A stretch of 64,000 bases of DNA from Tenacibaculum sp. MAR_2009_124 (GTDB taxonomy: Bacteria > Bacteroidota > Bacteroidia > Flavobacteriales > Flavobacteriaceae): NCBI RefSeq assembly GCF_900105455.1, contig NZ_FNSF01000002.1, positions 117,501-181,500 on the forward strand, written 5' to 3'. Numbering within the stretch: the stretch's first letter is position 1; every line of letters starts with the position of its first letter. Of the stretch, positions 53,488-63,139 are shown piece after piece. A program made the position numbers and the translations under genes. A model generated the notes under the pieces. That model made no database searches. It was not told where the DNA came from and worked only from the letters and a program-made list of their open reading frames with translations.

Positions 53488-53532
53488 CACTGCCTACTGC
53501 TTCACTATCAACTACTTCACCGCCTCACTGTT
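53488..53532. repeat. TCAC-type degenerate repeat, remote copy
   Basis: CTGCCTACTGCTTCACTATC and ACTTCACCGCCTCACTGTTC, just downstream of the ketoacyl synthase stop (minus strand). Read on the minus strand it closely resembles the GTGA block at 24122-24168 and again sits directly after a stop codon. Confidence 0.55.
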
Positions 53533-53534
53533 CG

Positions 53535-54599
53535 CTAATATTTATAGACAATTGCATTTATATTCATCCCAGCACCAACTGATGCTAACATGATAACATC
53601 ACCTTTGTTAATTTTTTGATCTTCAACCTCACCTTTTAAAACTAAATCGAGTAATGTAGGTACTGTCGCCACCGAACTATTTCCTAATTTGTGAATACAC
53701 ATTGGCATAATATTACTAGGGACTTGCATTTTATAAAGACGATAAAATCGCTTAATGATGGCTTCGTCCATTTTTTCATTGGCTTGGTGAATAAAAATCT
53801 TTTTTAAAGCGCTTATTTCAACTCCACTTTTATCCAAAGCTTCTTTCATGGCTAAAGGAACATTTGATAACGCAAATTCATAGATTTTTCTTCCATGCAT
53901 TTTAATGTACCGAACATCTTTATCACTACTTCCATTATGTGAACTTCCGAAAAATAAATGATAAGCTTCGTCTTTGGCAAAAGTTTGGGCAGCATGACTC
54001 AAAACACCTGAATCGGATTTTTCAGATTTTTCAATAATGCAAGCTCCAGCGCCATCACTATATATCATAGAATCTCTGTCGTGATGATCAACAACTCTCG
54101 ATAAGGTTTCTGCACCAATCACAAGAACTTTTTTTGCAATGCCAGATTGAATGAATGATTGTGCCTGAATAACTCCTTGAATCCAACCAGGACAACCAAA
54201 AAGTAAGTCGTAGGCAATACAATTAGGATTTTCAATTTTAAGCAAGTGTTTTACTCTTGTGGCTAAACTTGGTATCATGTCACTTTGAATGGTATTCGAT
54301 CTGACATCACCAAAATTATGAGCAAATATAATGTAGTCTAAAGTTTCAGGATCAATATTAGCATCTTCAATTGCTTTTTGAGATGCGAGATAACCTAGGT
54401 CGGAAGTGTTTAAATTATTCTTAGCATATCGGCGTTCTTCAATACCTGTTATGGATTTAAACTTTTCTATGATAATAGTATTGTTATTCTCAAATGGAGT
54501 TCCATCAACATGTAAAAATCTGTTATCCGAAAACTGGATATTTTCCTTAGTTACGCTTGGAATGTAGGTCCCCGTTCCTGTGATTATCGAATTGATCAT
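53535..54599 (-). CDS. 3-oxoacyl-ACP synthase III family protein (FabH-like)
   Basis: Thiolase-fold condensing enzyme. The catalytic triad is complete: Cys in AYDLLFGCPGWIQG, His in IFIHQANEKMDE and Asn in HKLGNSSVATVP. I begin at ATG 54599 (MINSIITGTGTYIPS), preceded by AGGAAGC as ribosome-binding site; an in-frame ATG 13 codons upstream lacks conservation. 354 residues, longer than housekeeping FabH, and not in a fab cluster, so it may serve a special acyl chain rather than primary fatty-acid start. It is 115 bp downstream of cdd. Confidence 0.88.
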   Translation of the reverse strand: MINSIITGTGTYIPSVTKENIQFSDNRFLHVDGTPFENNNTIIIEKFKSITGIEERRYAKNNLNTSDLGYLASQKAIEDANIDPETLDYIIFAHNFGDVRSNTIQSDMIPSLATRVKHLLKIENPNCIAYDLLFGCPGWIQGVIQAQSFIQSGIAKKVLVIGAETLSRVVDHHDRDSMIYSDGAGACIIEKSEKSDSGVLSHAAQTFAKDEAYHLFFGSSHNGSSDKDVRYIKMHGRKIYEFALSNVPLAMKEALDKSGVEISALKKIFIHQANEKMDEAIIKRFYRLYKMQVPSNIMPMCIHKLGNSSVATVPTLLDLVLKGEVEDQKINKGDVIMLASVGAGMNINAIVYKY

Positions 54600-54714
54600 T
54601 TTTTGCTTCCTTTCTTGTGTAATTAACAAAGAAAGCATTTTTAATGACTTTTGGGTAAGTATTTGAAGACCTTTTGTTTTTTTTTACGATTTTGATAAAA
54701 AAAGATATCGAAAA

Positions 54715-55197
54715 TTATAAATATGAGCTATCAAATGAAAAAGGAAGAAGTGATAGTAACGATTCTGTTTTTACAACTTGACCAATTTCACCCATAAATA
54801 TGATTTCAATAGGCTGTTTTTGATTGATTTCGTATTCTGAAAGTGTTTGCCTACATGCTCCACAAGGACCAACAGGTTTATTTACTTCGGTTTCAGAGGA
54901 AGCAGCGGTTATAGCTATTTTTTTTACAATCATATCAGGAAACTCAGAGCCTGCTTTCCATATAGCGACGCGTTCAGCACACATACCGGAAGGATACGCA
55001 GCATTTTCTTGGTTATTTCCCGTCATAATTTTCCCATTGTTTAAAAGTAGAGCAGCACCAACATTAAACTTCGAATAAGGCGCATAAGCTTTGCGTCTGG
55101 CTTCTATGGCACAATGCATTAAATCGAAATCTTCTTTAGGTAATTCTGAAAGATTCTCAAAGATGGTAGCAGAAGAGTTAATTTGTATTTTTTTCAT
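54715..55197 (-). CDS. cdd: Cytidine deaminase
   Basis: Hydrolytic deamination of cytidine and deoxycytidine to uridine forms (pyrimidine salvage). 160 residues; zinc site with CAERVAIWKA (Cys and catalytic Glu) near 79 and GPCGACRQTLSEY near 111; substrate-binding PYSKFNVGAALL near 40. N-terminal extension (about 20 residues) before the conserved core is usual in flavobacterial homologues. Located between porV and the ketoacyl synthase gene on the same strand, after the porV terminator. Confidence 0.95.
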   Translation of the reverse strand: MKKIQINSSATIFENLSELPKEDFDLMHCAIEARRKAYAPYSKFNVGAALLLNNGKIMTGNNQENAAYPSGMCAERVAIWKAGSEFPDMIVKKIAITAASSETEVNKPVGPCGACRQTLSEYEINQKQPIEIIFMGEIGQVVKTESLLSLLPFSFDSSYL

Positions 55198-55303
55198 GGG
55201 TATAGTATATCAAAAAAGAGAGAAATTATACCAACTAAGTTTTAAAAAGAAACGGTTCATATGTGTCATTTTAGTGTTTAATTGGTATTCCATATTTAAA
55301 GTC

Positions 55304-55340
55304 AAAAAAAGCTGTCGTTTACGACAGCTTTATATTTTTT
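55304..55340 (-). terminator. Terminator downstream of porV
   Basis: AAAGCTGTCG/CGACAGCTTT with a 4-nt loop (55308-55331); on the minus strand it is followed by a run of T (plus-strand A run 55304-55310), 36 bp after the porV stop. Confidence 0.88.
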
Positions 55341-55366
55341 TCTAAGTTACTAAAAAAAATGAATTT

Positions 55367-56446
55367 TTAATAATCGTCATAAATTTGCCCCAAATCAAAT
55401 GATAAAGAAAAACGCAATGTGTTTTCTAAAGGGTTGTTTACGTTAGATGTGTTCATTAAATATGATAAATCTAAAGAGAAGGCTCTGGCTTTAAACCCAG
55501 CTCCCATGGTGAAATATTGACGTTGTCCTTTTTGTTCACTTTCATGGAAATAACCTGCTCTTAATGCAAATGCTTTATTGTATAAATATTCAGCTCCTAA
55601 AGCCCAAGTAACCTCTTGTAGTTCCTCACTAAAGCTTCTGTCTCCCAGAGATGTAAACATACCTTCGAACCAGCCTCTTGTAGAGTTAGGGCTTGAAGGA
55701 ACGAGTAGTTTTGTGAATTCTACATTCAACCCTAATAAGTTATAGTCATCCAAAATAAAGTCAAAACCTCCACCAAGTTTTAAATTTGTTGGAATAAAGT
55801 TAGGGTCCCCTGGAGTGTATTCAACTTTTGGGCCTATGTTGGCAATGTTGATACCTAATCTATAGCGACCATTGAAGCTTCCGTAGTTTTCTTCTTCTGA
55901 TCTATAATACGCAGAAATATCAACAGCAAAAGAGTTTACCGCATCTAAATTATTAGAAACATCGAGATTTGAATTAATGTATTTTAAACCGACTCCCATA
56001 GAAAATGTTTCGCTTAATTTCATAGAGTAAGTACCCGTAATAGCTAATTCATTCGGGCTAATATTACCAGTTGAGGTTCCAGTGTTATCAGTTAGATCAA
56101 TTCTACCAAGAGAAAAATACTTTAAATCAACCCCAAAAGCTGCATTTTCTTTGAATCGTTGAACATAGGAAAGGTTTCCTGCAAAAATATCATCTGTTAA
56201 ATTTCTTAACCATGGAGTATAATTTACACCAATGCTAATTTCGTTTTCATTGAAAGCCGTTTTCGAAGCGTTGTGGAAAATAGAAAAAGCATCAGATGAT
56301 GTTGCTACTCCAATATCTCCCATACCTCCAGCCCTAGCGTCAGAAGTAATTAATAAAAATGGAGTTGCAGTTGTAATACCTTGTTGAGCCCTAGTTGTTA
56401 AACTAAAACCTAATAAGAGTAGTAAAAGGGTCGTTAATGTTTTCAT
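55367..56446 (-). CDS. porV: Type IX secretion outer-membrane protein PorV (LptO)
   Basis: Shuttle/outer-membrane barrel of the type IX secretion system that hands cargo from the translocon to the PorU attachment complex. 359 residues with signal peptide MKTLTTLLLLLLGFSLTTRAQ; then the family start TATPFLLITSDARAGGMGDIGVAT broken here as PFLLITSDARAGGMGD; FadL-like barrel strands follow, ending LRFSLSFDLGQIYDDY. Directly downstream of porU, 47 bp apart, the standard flavobacterial order. Confidence 0.95.
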   Translation of the reverse strand: MKTLTTLLLLLLGFSLTTRAQQGITTATPFLLITSDARAGGMGDIGVATSSDAFSIFHNASKTAFNENEISIGVNYTPWLRNLTDDIFAGNLSYVQRFKENAAFGVDLKYFSLGRIDLTDNTGTSTGNISPNELAITGTYSMKLSETFSMGVGLKYINSNLDVSNNLDAVNSFAVDISAYYRSEEENYGSFNGRYRLGINIANIGPKVEYTPGDPNFIPTNLKLGGGFDFILDDYNLLGLNVEFTKLLVPSSPNSTRGWFEGMFTSLGDRSFSEELQEVTWALGAEYLYNKAFALRAGYFHESEQKGQRQYFTMGAGFKARAFSLDLSYLMNTSNVNNPLENTLRFSLSFDLGQIYDDY

Positions 56447-56469
56447 TTATGTTTTGATTGTTGATTTTG

Positions 56470-56477
56470 CAAATATA
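56470..56477 (-). promoter_or_regulatory. Candidate -7 box for porV
   Basis: TATATTTG on the minus strand, an exact TAnnTTTG match, 24 bp before the porV ATG in the porU-porV gap. No TTG lies at the expected -33 distance, so this is a weak call for a porV-specific promoter. Confidence 0.35.
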
Positions 56478-56493
56478 GGATTTTACGTTCTAT

Positions 56494-59400
56494 TTATAGT
56501 ATAACTAGTTTTTCATATTTCTCAAATGTACCATTGGAAACTGTGGATCTTACGTTTAATTTATAGACGTAAACTCCTTTACCAATTTTGTTTCCGAAGT
56601 CATCTAAACCATTCCATGTTATACTTCTGGACAAATTTCCTGTTGTTTGTGATATTTGATTTATCGTTTTAACCAATTTACCAGAAACTGTGAAAATTTG
56701 TACTCGAACTTCTAATGGCTCGTTGGGTTTGTTATGATTAAACCAAAATTCAGTATAGTTAACAAACGGATTAGGATAGTTTAAAACATTACTGATGTTT
56801 AGTTCCGAGTCACTCACAACCACAAACGATAACGTTATCTCTGAAGAATTATTGTAAGTGTCCCAAGCTTTTATTCTTAAGGTATGTAAACCTTCTGATA
56901 AATCTCGAAGTTTGTAAGATACATTTCCTTTGGTAAAGTCGTCCAGTTCGGTTTGATAATAATCGTTCAAAACAATAGGATCGGATTCGTTATTATCAAG
57001 AATTGCAACGATATCATGATCAACGGCAGTAATCGAAGTGTTAATGCCACTGGGATCGGCTAAGTTTATAAGTAAATTAGGAGAAGCATTCGTAGTTCCA
57101 CCATCAACAAAAGATTCATCGTTTAGGAAAGCTTGTAGTTCTGGACCAATATTATCTTCTGGAGCATCGGGATTAATACCTCCTATAGTAACATCAAAGT
57201 TAGCTCCACCTTTGTCAATGGATTTATTATTCGCGTAGAGACTAATTTTGCCTTTTCCGAAGGCTATTTTGATATCTTTAGGAACAATAAACTCAAATTT
57301 AAACACACCATTATTTACCGAAGATTTTCCTCTGAATAATTTACTTTCTTGAGAATCGAAAGTATTGATAACTCCGAAACCGTCATTGTCTAAAGTTTGT
57401 TTGTCAACCGATTTGTCATAAATAGTAGTGCTTAAACTACCATTGAAATTTGACAGAATGTTGTCAGAATCGTCAGTAACAATTCCTTCTATAGAGACTC
57501 GTGACAAGGCTTTTAACGTATCTATAGACTGAGTAATGTCCTTATCATTAATTTTTGTTAGCTTAATGTTTGGTTTTGGTATAGCTAGTTTCATCGCAGG
57601 GTCTCCGAAATAGTAAATAAAATATTTCTGGCTACTGGAAGTTCTGTTTTTTGTTTCAATCAGATTTTCAGAAATTGTTAAATCTCGGTTGTTAAAATCA
57701 AGAACGTCTCTCGTTAACTCTTTATTAAAACGTTCTCCAAGGGAGATAAAAACATTTCTAGTAGTTGTAATCATGCTTACTGCTCCACCATTTTTATTTA
57801 AAAACAATTTCTCTCCAGCTGTATCTCTTGACGGATTGTCAAATCTAGAAAACTCGCAAGTTACCGTTATAAATAGAGGAAGTGTGTTAAAGTTGTTTAA
57901 AGCTTCAATTTGGGGGATTTCAAGAAGCCTTTCATCTGCTAATCCGTCCTCACCTCCATGTCCAAAATAATCGAATACTAAAGTCCCTTTTTCTATGGTG
58001 TTACTAATTGCGTTCTTTACTTGGGGATATCTTTCTCCTCCTGAAGTAGTTTCTTGTCTAAAGGCATCTGCATATAGTTTATTAATATTATAAAAAGGTT
58101 TATTCCTTTTAATGGAATCGGCAACTTCTTCCAAACCTGCTTGAAGAGTTCTATCGGCATCTTGATCAATATCATCAGCCAAAAGTGTAATTGAATTTCT
58201 CCAATCGCCAAAGGATTTTGAGCTGTAATAATTTAAAATCTTATCGATTACTTGTTTTGCTTCTTGTGGAGATGTGACAGGAATTCTACCAGAAGCGATA
58301 TCAATGTCATTAGAAGTAAGCATTGAGCCATCAGAAGGGTCTATCATTACGAAATAGTCGTCTGTTACATAAGAAGAAACGTAATCAAAACTTTGGGTCG
58401 CATGAAACGTAGGGACCACATTGTTGTTGTTTGCTAGTCTGTCTTTATAATCATATGATGAATCTCCTAAAAAACAAACATACCGCAGCTTTCTTGCTGA
58501 CGATGAGTTATCATAAAGTTGCTTAATAAAATCTCTAATTGCGGTAACATCGGGAGAACCTGATGAAAACTCATTATATATTTGATTAAGTTTTACTGCG
58601 ACCGAGGATAAATTACTGTTGTTTTCATGATAATCTGTTAATCTTCTAGCTTCATTGTACAAATCGTCGTTTGTAATCACTAAATATTGAATGTTTTCTA
58701 AACTGTGTAAGTCTTGATTTTCAATAGGGTATGTTTCTTCAATGGAGGGTGTGTAAAAACTATTCGAAGGAATTGCAATAAACTCATCTAAAATATTACC
58801 ATTAGTTTTAAAGCTAAAGATACCCGAATTGCCATTATTTTCTATGTTTTTCGGAGTTGTATGGTCTGATACATCCCATACTTTATCGATATTATTTCCT
58901 TGAATATCAAATTGAACAATTCCATTTGTATTGAATGCTTCAAAGCTTCTAAAGTTAAATTGATTTGTTTGGACGATTAAGTTTTTCTTTCCTGAAATTT
59001 CTATAAAATCCAAATATGCTTCTGCTGAAGGCAATCCACCGTTGTTATAATCTAGTTCAATTTGAATAGTATTAGACGAAGAACTAGGAATAGAAACTTC
59101 ACTTGTTCTGAGAATAGCCAAAGAAGTGACACCTGAGCTTGAGCTAGGAGGGAAATTTAATGTCGTTAAATTCGTTCCTGAACTAGAAATGCTCATTTGA
59201 GATGATAAGGAAGAATTGGCAACAGTGCTAACTTTAATTTTTATGTTAGAGTTGGCCAATTGATTGGGAAAAGGAATACTAAATGTTTGGAAGTTTTCAG
59301 AACTAAAATCTTCTCCAAACCATAGTCTTCCGACTTCAAATAAATTTTTAGTCTCTCTTTCGTAAAAGATGAAATCATCAAAAGACGTTATCGTACGTAT

Positions 59401-59877
59401 ACTAGTTTGATTAGGTTGATTTAAATTTTGAATTCTCTTACCAGGAGTATCATCAATAATTAAAAAATAATAAGATTTATCTGAGTAAATATTTTGTCGA
59501 TGATTTGTTTCCTCTGTTATTGGAGATACTTCCCAGTCATGAGGACCTTTTCCATAAAATAGGATATAATCGTCATTGTTAAAAACACCATCATCTTGCC
59601 CATGAACATAAATAGCGTTCTCTTTTAGGTCATTAATTCGAGGTGAATTGACAATTTCTGGTAACATAGTCCCTCCATTTCCAAATATTTTTATATTTTT
59701 AGGATCAATAGAGTTTGAATTGATTCCGAGTTGATTTAAAAAATTATTATCAATTTTAAAAACACCAGTAGTATCAATTGAAAATTTATACCAATTCCCC
59801 TTGGATAAAACAGAGTTAGATTGCCCATATCCTAAAAAAGCAACCAATAGGTAAAAAAGAGTTGTGTATACTTTCAT
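56494..59877 (-). CDS. porU: Type IX secretion system sortase PorU
   Basis: Gingipain-like cysteine protease that removes the C-terminal signal of T9SS cargo and attaches the protein to the surface. I begin at ATG 59877, which puts the signal peptide MKVYTTLFYLLVAFLGYGQS first (1127 residues); an ATG 14 codons upstream would bury it. The catalytic pair is His640 in FDYFGHGGEDG and Cys674 in ITVTCEFSRFD. The end (NVLNYPNPFVNYTEFW to KYEKLVIL) is a type-A C-terminal domain that PorU itself retains. Next to porV and gldJ, so this is the T9SS core region. Confidence 0.95.
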   Translation of the reverse strand: MKVYTTLFYLLVAFLGYGQSNSVLSKGNWYKFSIDTTGVFKIDNNFLNQLGINSNSIDPKNIKIFGNGGTMLPEIVNSPRINDLKENAIYVHGQDDGVFNNDDYILFYGKGPHDWEVSPITEETNHRQNIYSDKSYYFLIIDDTPGKRIQNLNQPNQTSIRTITSFDDFIFYERETKNLFEVGRLWFGEDFSSENFQTFSIPFPNQLANSNIKIKVSTVANSSLSSQMSISSSGTNLTTLNFPPSSSSGVTSLAILRTSEVSIPSSSSNTIQIELDYNNGGLPSAEAYLDFIEISGKKNLIVQTNQFNFRSFEAFNTNGIVQFDIQGNNIDKVWDVSDHTTPKNIENNGNSGIFSFKTNGNILDEFIAIPSNSFYTPSIEETYPIENQDLHSLENIQYLVITNDDLYNEARRLTDYHENNSNLSSVAVKLNQIYNEFSSGSPDVTAIRDFIKQLYDNSSSARKLRYVCFLGDSSYDYKDRLANNNNVVPTFHATQSFDYVSSYVTDDYFVMIDPSDGSMLTSNDIDIASGRIPVTSPQEAKQVIDKILNYYSSKSFGDWRNSITLLADDIDQDADRTLQAGLEEVADSIKRNKPFYNINKLYADAFRQETTSGGERYPQVKNAISNTIEKGTLVFDYFGHGGEDGLADERLLEIPQIEALNNFNTLPLFITVTCEFSRFDNPSRDTAGEKLFLNKNGGAVSMITTTRNVFISLGERFNKELTRDVLDFNNRDLTISENLIETKNRTSSSQKYFIYYFGDPAMKLAIPKPNIKLTKINDKDITQSIDTLKALSRVSIEGIVTDDSDNILSNFNGSLSTTIYDKSVDKQTLDNDGFGVINTFDSQESKLFRGKSSVNNGVFKFEFIVPKDIKIAFGKGKISLYANNKSIDKGGANFDVTIGGINPDAPEDNIGPELQAFLNDESFVDGGTTNASPNLLINLADPSGINTSITAVDHDIVAILDNNESDPIVLNDYYQTELDDFTKGNVSYKLRDLSEGLHTLRIKAWDTYNNSSEITLSFVVVSDSELNISNVLNYPNPFVNYTEFWFNHNKPNEPLEVRVQIFTVSGKLVKTINQISQTTGNLSRSITWNGLDDFGNKIGKGVYVYKLNVRSTVSNGTFEKYEKLVIL

Positions 59878-60020
59878 ATTTGCTACAAAATAACGAAATT
59901 CTAAGTAAGTTATTTTCATCTTTTGTTTAATTCATGATAATAAAGTAAAAAAAGAATCGTTTGAGACTAAACGAATAACATTGTTTTTAATCAATTTGTG
60001 TTTGAAAATAAAAGTGAATA

Positions 60021-60052
60021 TTGTTGTTAGAAGTGATAAATATTGTAAATTG
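60021..60052 (+). promoter_or_regulatory. Candidate promoter of gldJ
   Basis: TTG at 60024-60026, 19 nt, then TAAATTG (60046-60052), one base short of TAnnTTTG, followed by CAGCACCC. It lies 28 bp before the gldJ ATG. Confidence 0.4.
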
Positions 60053-60079
60053 CAGCACCCTTAAAATAGTTAAAAATAC

Positions 60080-61795
60080 ATGAAAAGTACGTTAAGATTA
60101 TTTAGTTTATTAGCCATCTCAGGATTGCTAATTACTTCTTGTAGTAGTAAAAGAAGTGGTTCAGGACAATCTTCCCTCACTGGATGGAACTTTAATGACC
60201 CAAGTTATGGAGGTTACCTAAAAGGGAAGTACAAGGAAGGAAATAATGTGCCGCCAGGAATGGTGCATATTGAAGGAGGAACCTTTACTATGGGATTGGT
60301 TCAAGATGATGTGATGTTCGATTGGAATACTACTCCAAGACAAATGCATGTGCGTTCTTTTTATATGGATGAAACGGAAGTTACAAATTCAGAGTATAGT
60401 TTATTCATGCAATATACAAAGGATATTTTTCCTCCTGAGGATCCACAGTTTAAACATATTTACGAAGCAATTTTACCTGACACCTTGGTTTGGAGAAAAG
60501 GTTTAGGAAATACAAATTTATTATCTGAGAGTTATTTACGTCACCCATCATATGCTGAGTATCCTGTAGTTGGTGTAAGTTGGATTCAGGCAAATAAATA
60601 TTGTAAGTGGCGTACAAATGCAGTGAACTTAAAAATATTAATGGATAAAGGAATTATTACAAACATTTTTAAGGAAGATTCTTTAGCATTTAAAGGAAAG
60701 AATAATTTTGATACTGATGCTTACTTAACGAATCCTTACGCCTTGTTCGATGGAGATTCTGCAATTTATAAGCGTGGATTACCTGTCCCAAGAAAGAAAG
60801 GGCAACCAAAACAAGAAAAAGGAGCTTTCTCTGGAAGACATGTTACTTCGACAGATGGTATTTTATCTCAAAAATTTAGATTACCAACGGAAGTGGAATG
60901 GGAATATGCTGCGAAAGCTATTTTTGAAAATAGAGAATATAATAATATCCGAGGAAGAAAGAAATATGCTTGGCACGGTAAATATACTCGTGATAGAGAT
61001 AAAAGAAGAAAAGGTGATCAGCTAGCTAACTTTAAGCAAGGAAAAGGAAACTATTCTGGTATTGCTGGATGGAGTAGTGATGGATCAGATATTCCTAATG
61101 CTGTACGTAGTTATCCACCAAATGCTTTTGGATTATTTGATATGTCAGGAAACGTTGCAGAATGGGTTTCTGATGTTTATAGACCAATCATTGATTCTGA
61201 AGCTAATGATTTTAATTACTTTAGAGGGAATATTTTTGCTAAGAAGTTAATTAACGAAGATGGTAAAGTTGTTATTGTTGGAGATGAGCTTGGTGAAATA
61301 GAATATGATACTTTAGAAAATGGTAGAATTGTACCAAAAGAAATTCCTGGATCTGTAAAGTATATTCCAATTACAAAGGAAGATACGTATATGAGAAGAA
61401 ACTATAACTTAGCTGATAATTCAAGTTTAGGTGATGGAGATCAAGCATCTTCAAAGTTTTTTGAATTGGATAAAGATGAGTTAACAGGAAAGCCAAGAAT
61501 GTACAACTCTCCTCAAAAACCTGAAGCTGAAAAAGACTCATTAGGTAGAGTCATTAACAATTATAAGTACGATAATAAAGGAAGAACTACTTTAATAAGT
61601 GATAAATCACGTGTATTTAAAGGAGGAGCTTGGGCAGATAGAGAATATTGGTTAGACCCAGCGCAAAGAAGGTATTTTCCGGAGTACATGGCAACAAATT
61701 ATATTGGATTTAGATGTGCTACTGACAAGATGGGACCTATGATGATGAACCAAAGAAAAACGGCAACGCCTCGATATTCAAGCAAGAATAAATAA
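60080..61795 (+). CDS. gldJ: Gliding motility lipoprotein GldJ
   Basis: Outer-membrane-associated lipoprotein needed for gliding and for T9SS function; it forms helical tracks and stabilises GldK. 571 residues; lipobox LLITSC with C21. The formylglycine-generating-enzyme (sulfatase-modifying factor) fold is spread over the whole protein: VHIEGGTFTMG near 62, DETEVTNSEYSLFM near 98, FRLPTEVEWEYAAKAIF near 270, FGLFDMSGNVAEWVSDVY near 352 and YIGFRCATDKMG near the end. The catalytic cysteines of true FGEs are not conserved as a pair, so the role is structural. Divergent from porU. Confidence 0.95.
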   Translation: MKSTLRLFSLLAISGLLITSCSSKRSGSGQSSLTGWNFNDPSYGGYLKGKYKEGNNVPPGMVHIEGGTFTMGLVQDDVMFDWNTTPRQMHVRSFYMDETEVTNSEYSLFMQYTKDIFPPEDPQFKHIYEAILPDTLVWRKGLGNTNLLSESYLRHPSYAEYPVVGVSWIQANKYCKWRTNAVNLKILMDKGIITNIFKEDSLAFKGKNNFDTDAYLTNPYALFDGDSAIYKRGLPVPRKKGQPKQEKGAFSGRHVTSTDGILSQKFRLPTEVEWEYAAKAIFENREYNNIRGRKKYAWHGKYTRDRDKRRKGDQLANFKQGKGNYSGIAGWSSDGSDIPNAVRSYPPNAFGLFDMSGNVAEWVSDVYRPIIDSEANDFNYFRGNIFAKKLINEDGKVVIVGDELGEIEYDTLENGRIVPKEIPGSVKYIPITKEDTYMRRNYNLADNSSLGDGDQASSKFFELDKDELTGKPRMYNSPQKPEAEKDSLGRVINNYKYDNKGRTTLISDKSRVFKGGAWADREYWLDPAQRRYFPEYMATNYIGFRCATDKMGPMMMNQRKTATPRYSSKNK

Positions 61796-61817
61796 AAATA
61801 TATTTATATAACTTACA

Positions 61818-61858
61818 AATAATAAACCTCATTGATCTCAATGAGGTTTATTATTTTT
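61818..61858 (+). terminator. Terminator between gldJ and murF
   Basis: AATAAACCTCATTGA pairs perfectly with TCAATGAGGTTTATT around a 2-nt loop, followed by ATTTTT. The tail contains TATTTTTG (61852-61859), a possible -7 box 5 bp before the murF ATG, so terminator and promoter may overlap. Confidence 0.88.
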
Positions 61859-61863
61859 GCATT

Positions 61864-63117
61864 ATGAATGTGAAAGATATTTATAAGTTATATGCAGATT
61901 CTTATTTAGTTGATACAGATACTAGAACAATTAGAGAAGGATCCGTGTTTTTTGCTTTAAAAGGAGAAAACTTTAATGGAAATAGGTTTGCTCAAGAAGC
62001 TTTAAAGAAAGGAGCACGTTATGCTATTATTGATGAAAAAGAATATATAGTAAATGATAAAACTATAGTAGTTGAGGATGTTTTAAAAACACTTCAGGAG
62101 TTAGCGACGTATCATAGGAATAGATTAAATATCACAATTATTGCTTTAACAGGAAGTAATGGAAAGACGACAACAAAGGAATTAATAAATGTCGTCCTTA
62201 GTGAGAAATATAAAGTTACCGCCACAAAAGGAAATTTGAACAATCATATTGGTGTGCCTCTAACCTTATTATCAATGACTCCAGAAACTGAAATTGGAGT
62301 GGTTGAAATTGGAGCAAATCATCAAAAAGAAATAGCTTTATTATCAACAATAGCAAATCCAGATTATGGTTTAATAACTAATTTCGGTAAAGCACATTTG
62401 GAGGGATTTGGTTCAGTAGAAGGAATTATAAAAGGTAAGTCCGAATTATATGATTTTCTAAAGGATAATTCTAAGATAGCAATTGTGAATCCAGAGGATT
62501 CAATTCAGATGGATAAAACATCTAAGATTAAAAGAATATTGTTTGACGACTCAATCAAATATAATAGTGCATCACCATTTGTATCGTTGTCTTATAAGAA
62601 TCAAGAGATAAAAAGTAATCTGATAGGAAATTATAACTATAGCAATATTTGTACGGCAATAACTATTGGTGCAGTTTTTGAAGTAAACTTATTGGATATA
62701 AAAAAGGCTATCGAGAAGTATGTACCTGCAAATAATAGATCTCAAGTTATAAAAAAAGGCAATTTAAAAATTGTACTCGATGCTTATAATGCAAATCCAA
62801 CGAGTATGAAATGTAGTTTAGAGAGTTTCAGAGAAATGGATGGGATTTATAAAACGGTTATTTTGGGGGATATGTTTGAGTTAGGTGGGAGTAGTGGTGA
62901 GGAGCACCAACAAATAGTAACACTATTAGAGAGAAGTAATTTTGACAACTGCTATTTGGTAGGAGAGGAGTTTTTCAAAACAAATACAAGTTTTAAGAAA
63001 TTTAAAGAATTTGATGACTTAAAAACATTTATGATAGAAAAACCAATCAACAATGGTAGAATTTTGATAAAGGGGTCTAGAGGGATGTCTCTGGAGAGAG
63101 TTTTAGATATTATTTAA
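61864..63117 (+). CDS. murF: UDP-N-acetylmuramoyl-tripeptide--D-Ala-D-Ala ligase
   Basis: Last cytoplasmic step of the muropeptide: adds D-Ala-D-Ala to UDP-MurNAc-tripeptide with ATP. 417 residues; N-terminal DTDTRTIREGSVFFALKG (substrate domain), ATP loop ALTGSNGKTTTKELIN near 97, EIGANHQKEIALLS near 143, NFGKAHLEGFGSVEGIIKGKSEL near 172 with the carbamylated lysine, and C-terminal VLDAYNANPTSM near 303. Slightly short, typical of Bacteroidota. It is 22 bp upstream of the phosphatase gene; linkage to gldJ is usual in flavobacteria. Confidence 0.96.
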   Translation: MNVKDIYKLYADSYLVDTDTRTIREGSVFFALKGENFNGNRFAQEALKKGARYAIIDEKEYIVNDKTIVVEDVLKTLQELATYHRNRLNITIIALTGSNGKTTTKELINVVLSEKYKVTATKGNLNNHIGVPLTLLSMTPETEIGVVEIGANHQKEIALLSTIANPDYGLITNFGKAHLEGFGSVEGIIKGKSELYDFLKDNSKIAIVNPEDSIQMDKTSKIKRILFDDSIKYNSASPFVSLSYKNQEIKSNLIGNYNYSNICTAITIGAVFEVNLLDIKKAIEKYVPANNRSQVIKKGNLKIVLDAYNANPTSMKCSLESFREMDGIYKTVILGDMFELGGSSGEEHQQIVTLLERSNFDNCYLVGEEFFKTNTSFKKFKEFDDLKTFMIEKPINNGRILIKGSRGMSLERVLDII

Positions 63118-63139
63118 TAGTAGTTTTAATATAAGATAT

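Noticed and set aside
60080..61795. GldJ as a sulfatase formylglycine-generating enzyme
   Set aside because: The fold is shared, but the lipobox, length, T9SS neighbours and lack of a conserved catalytic cysteine pair identify GldJ.
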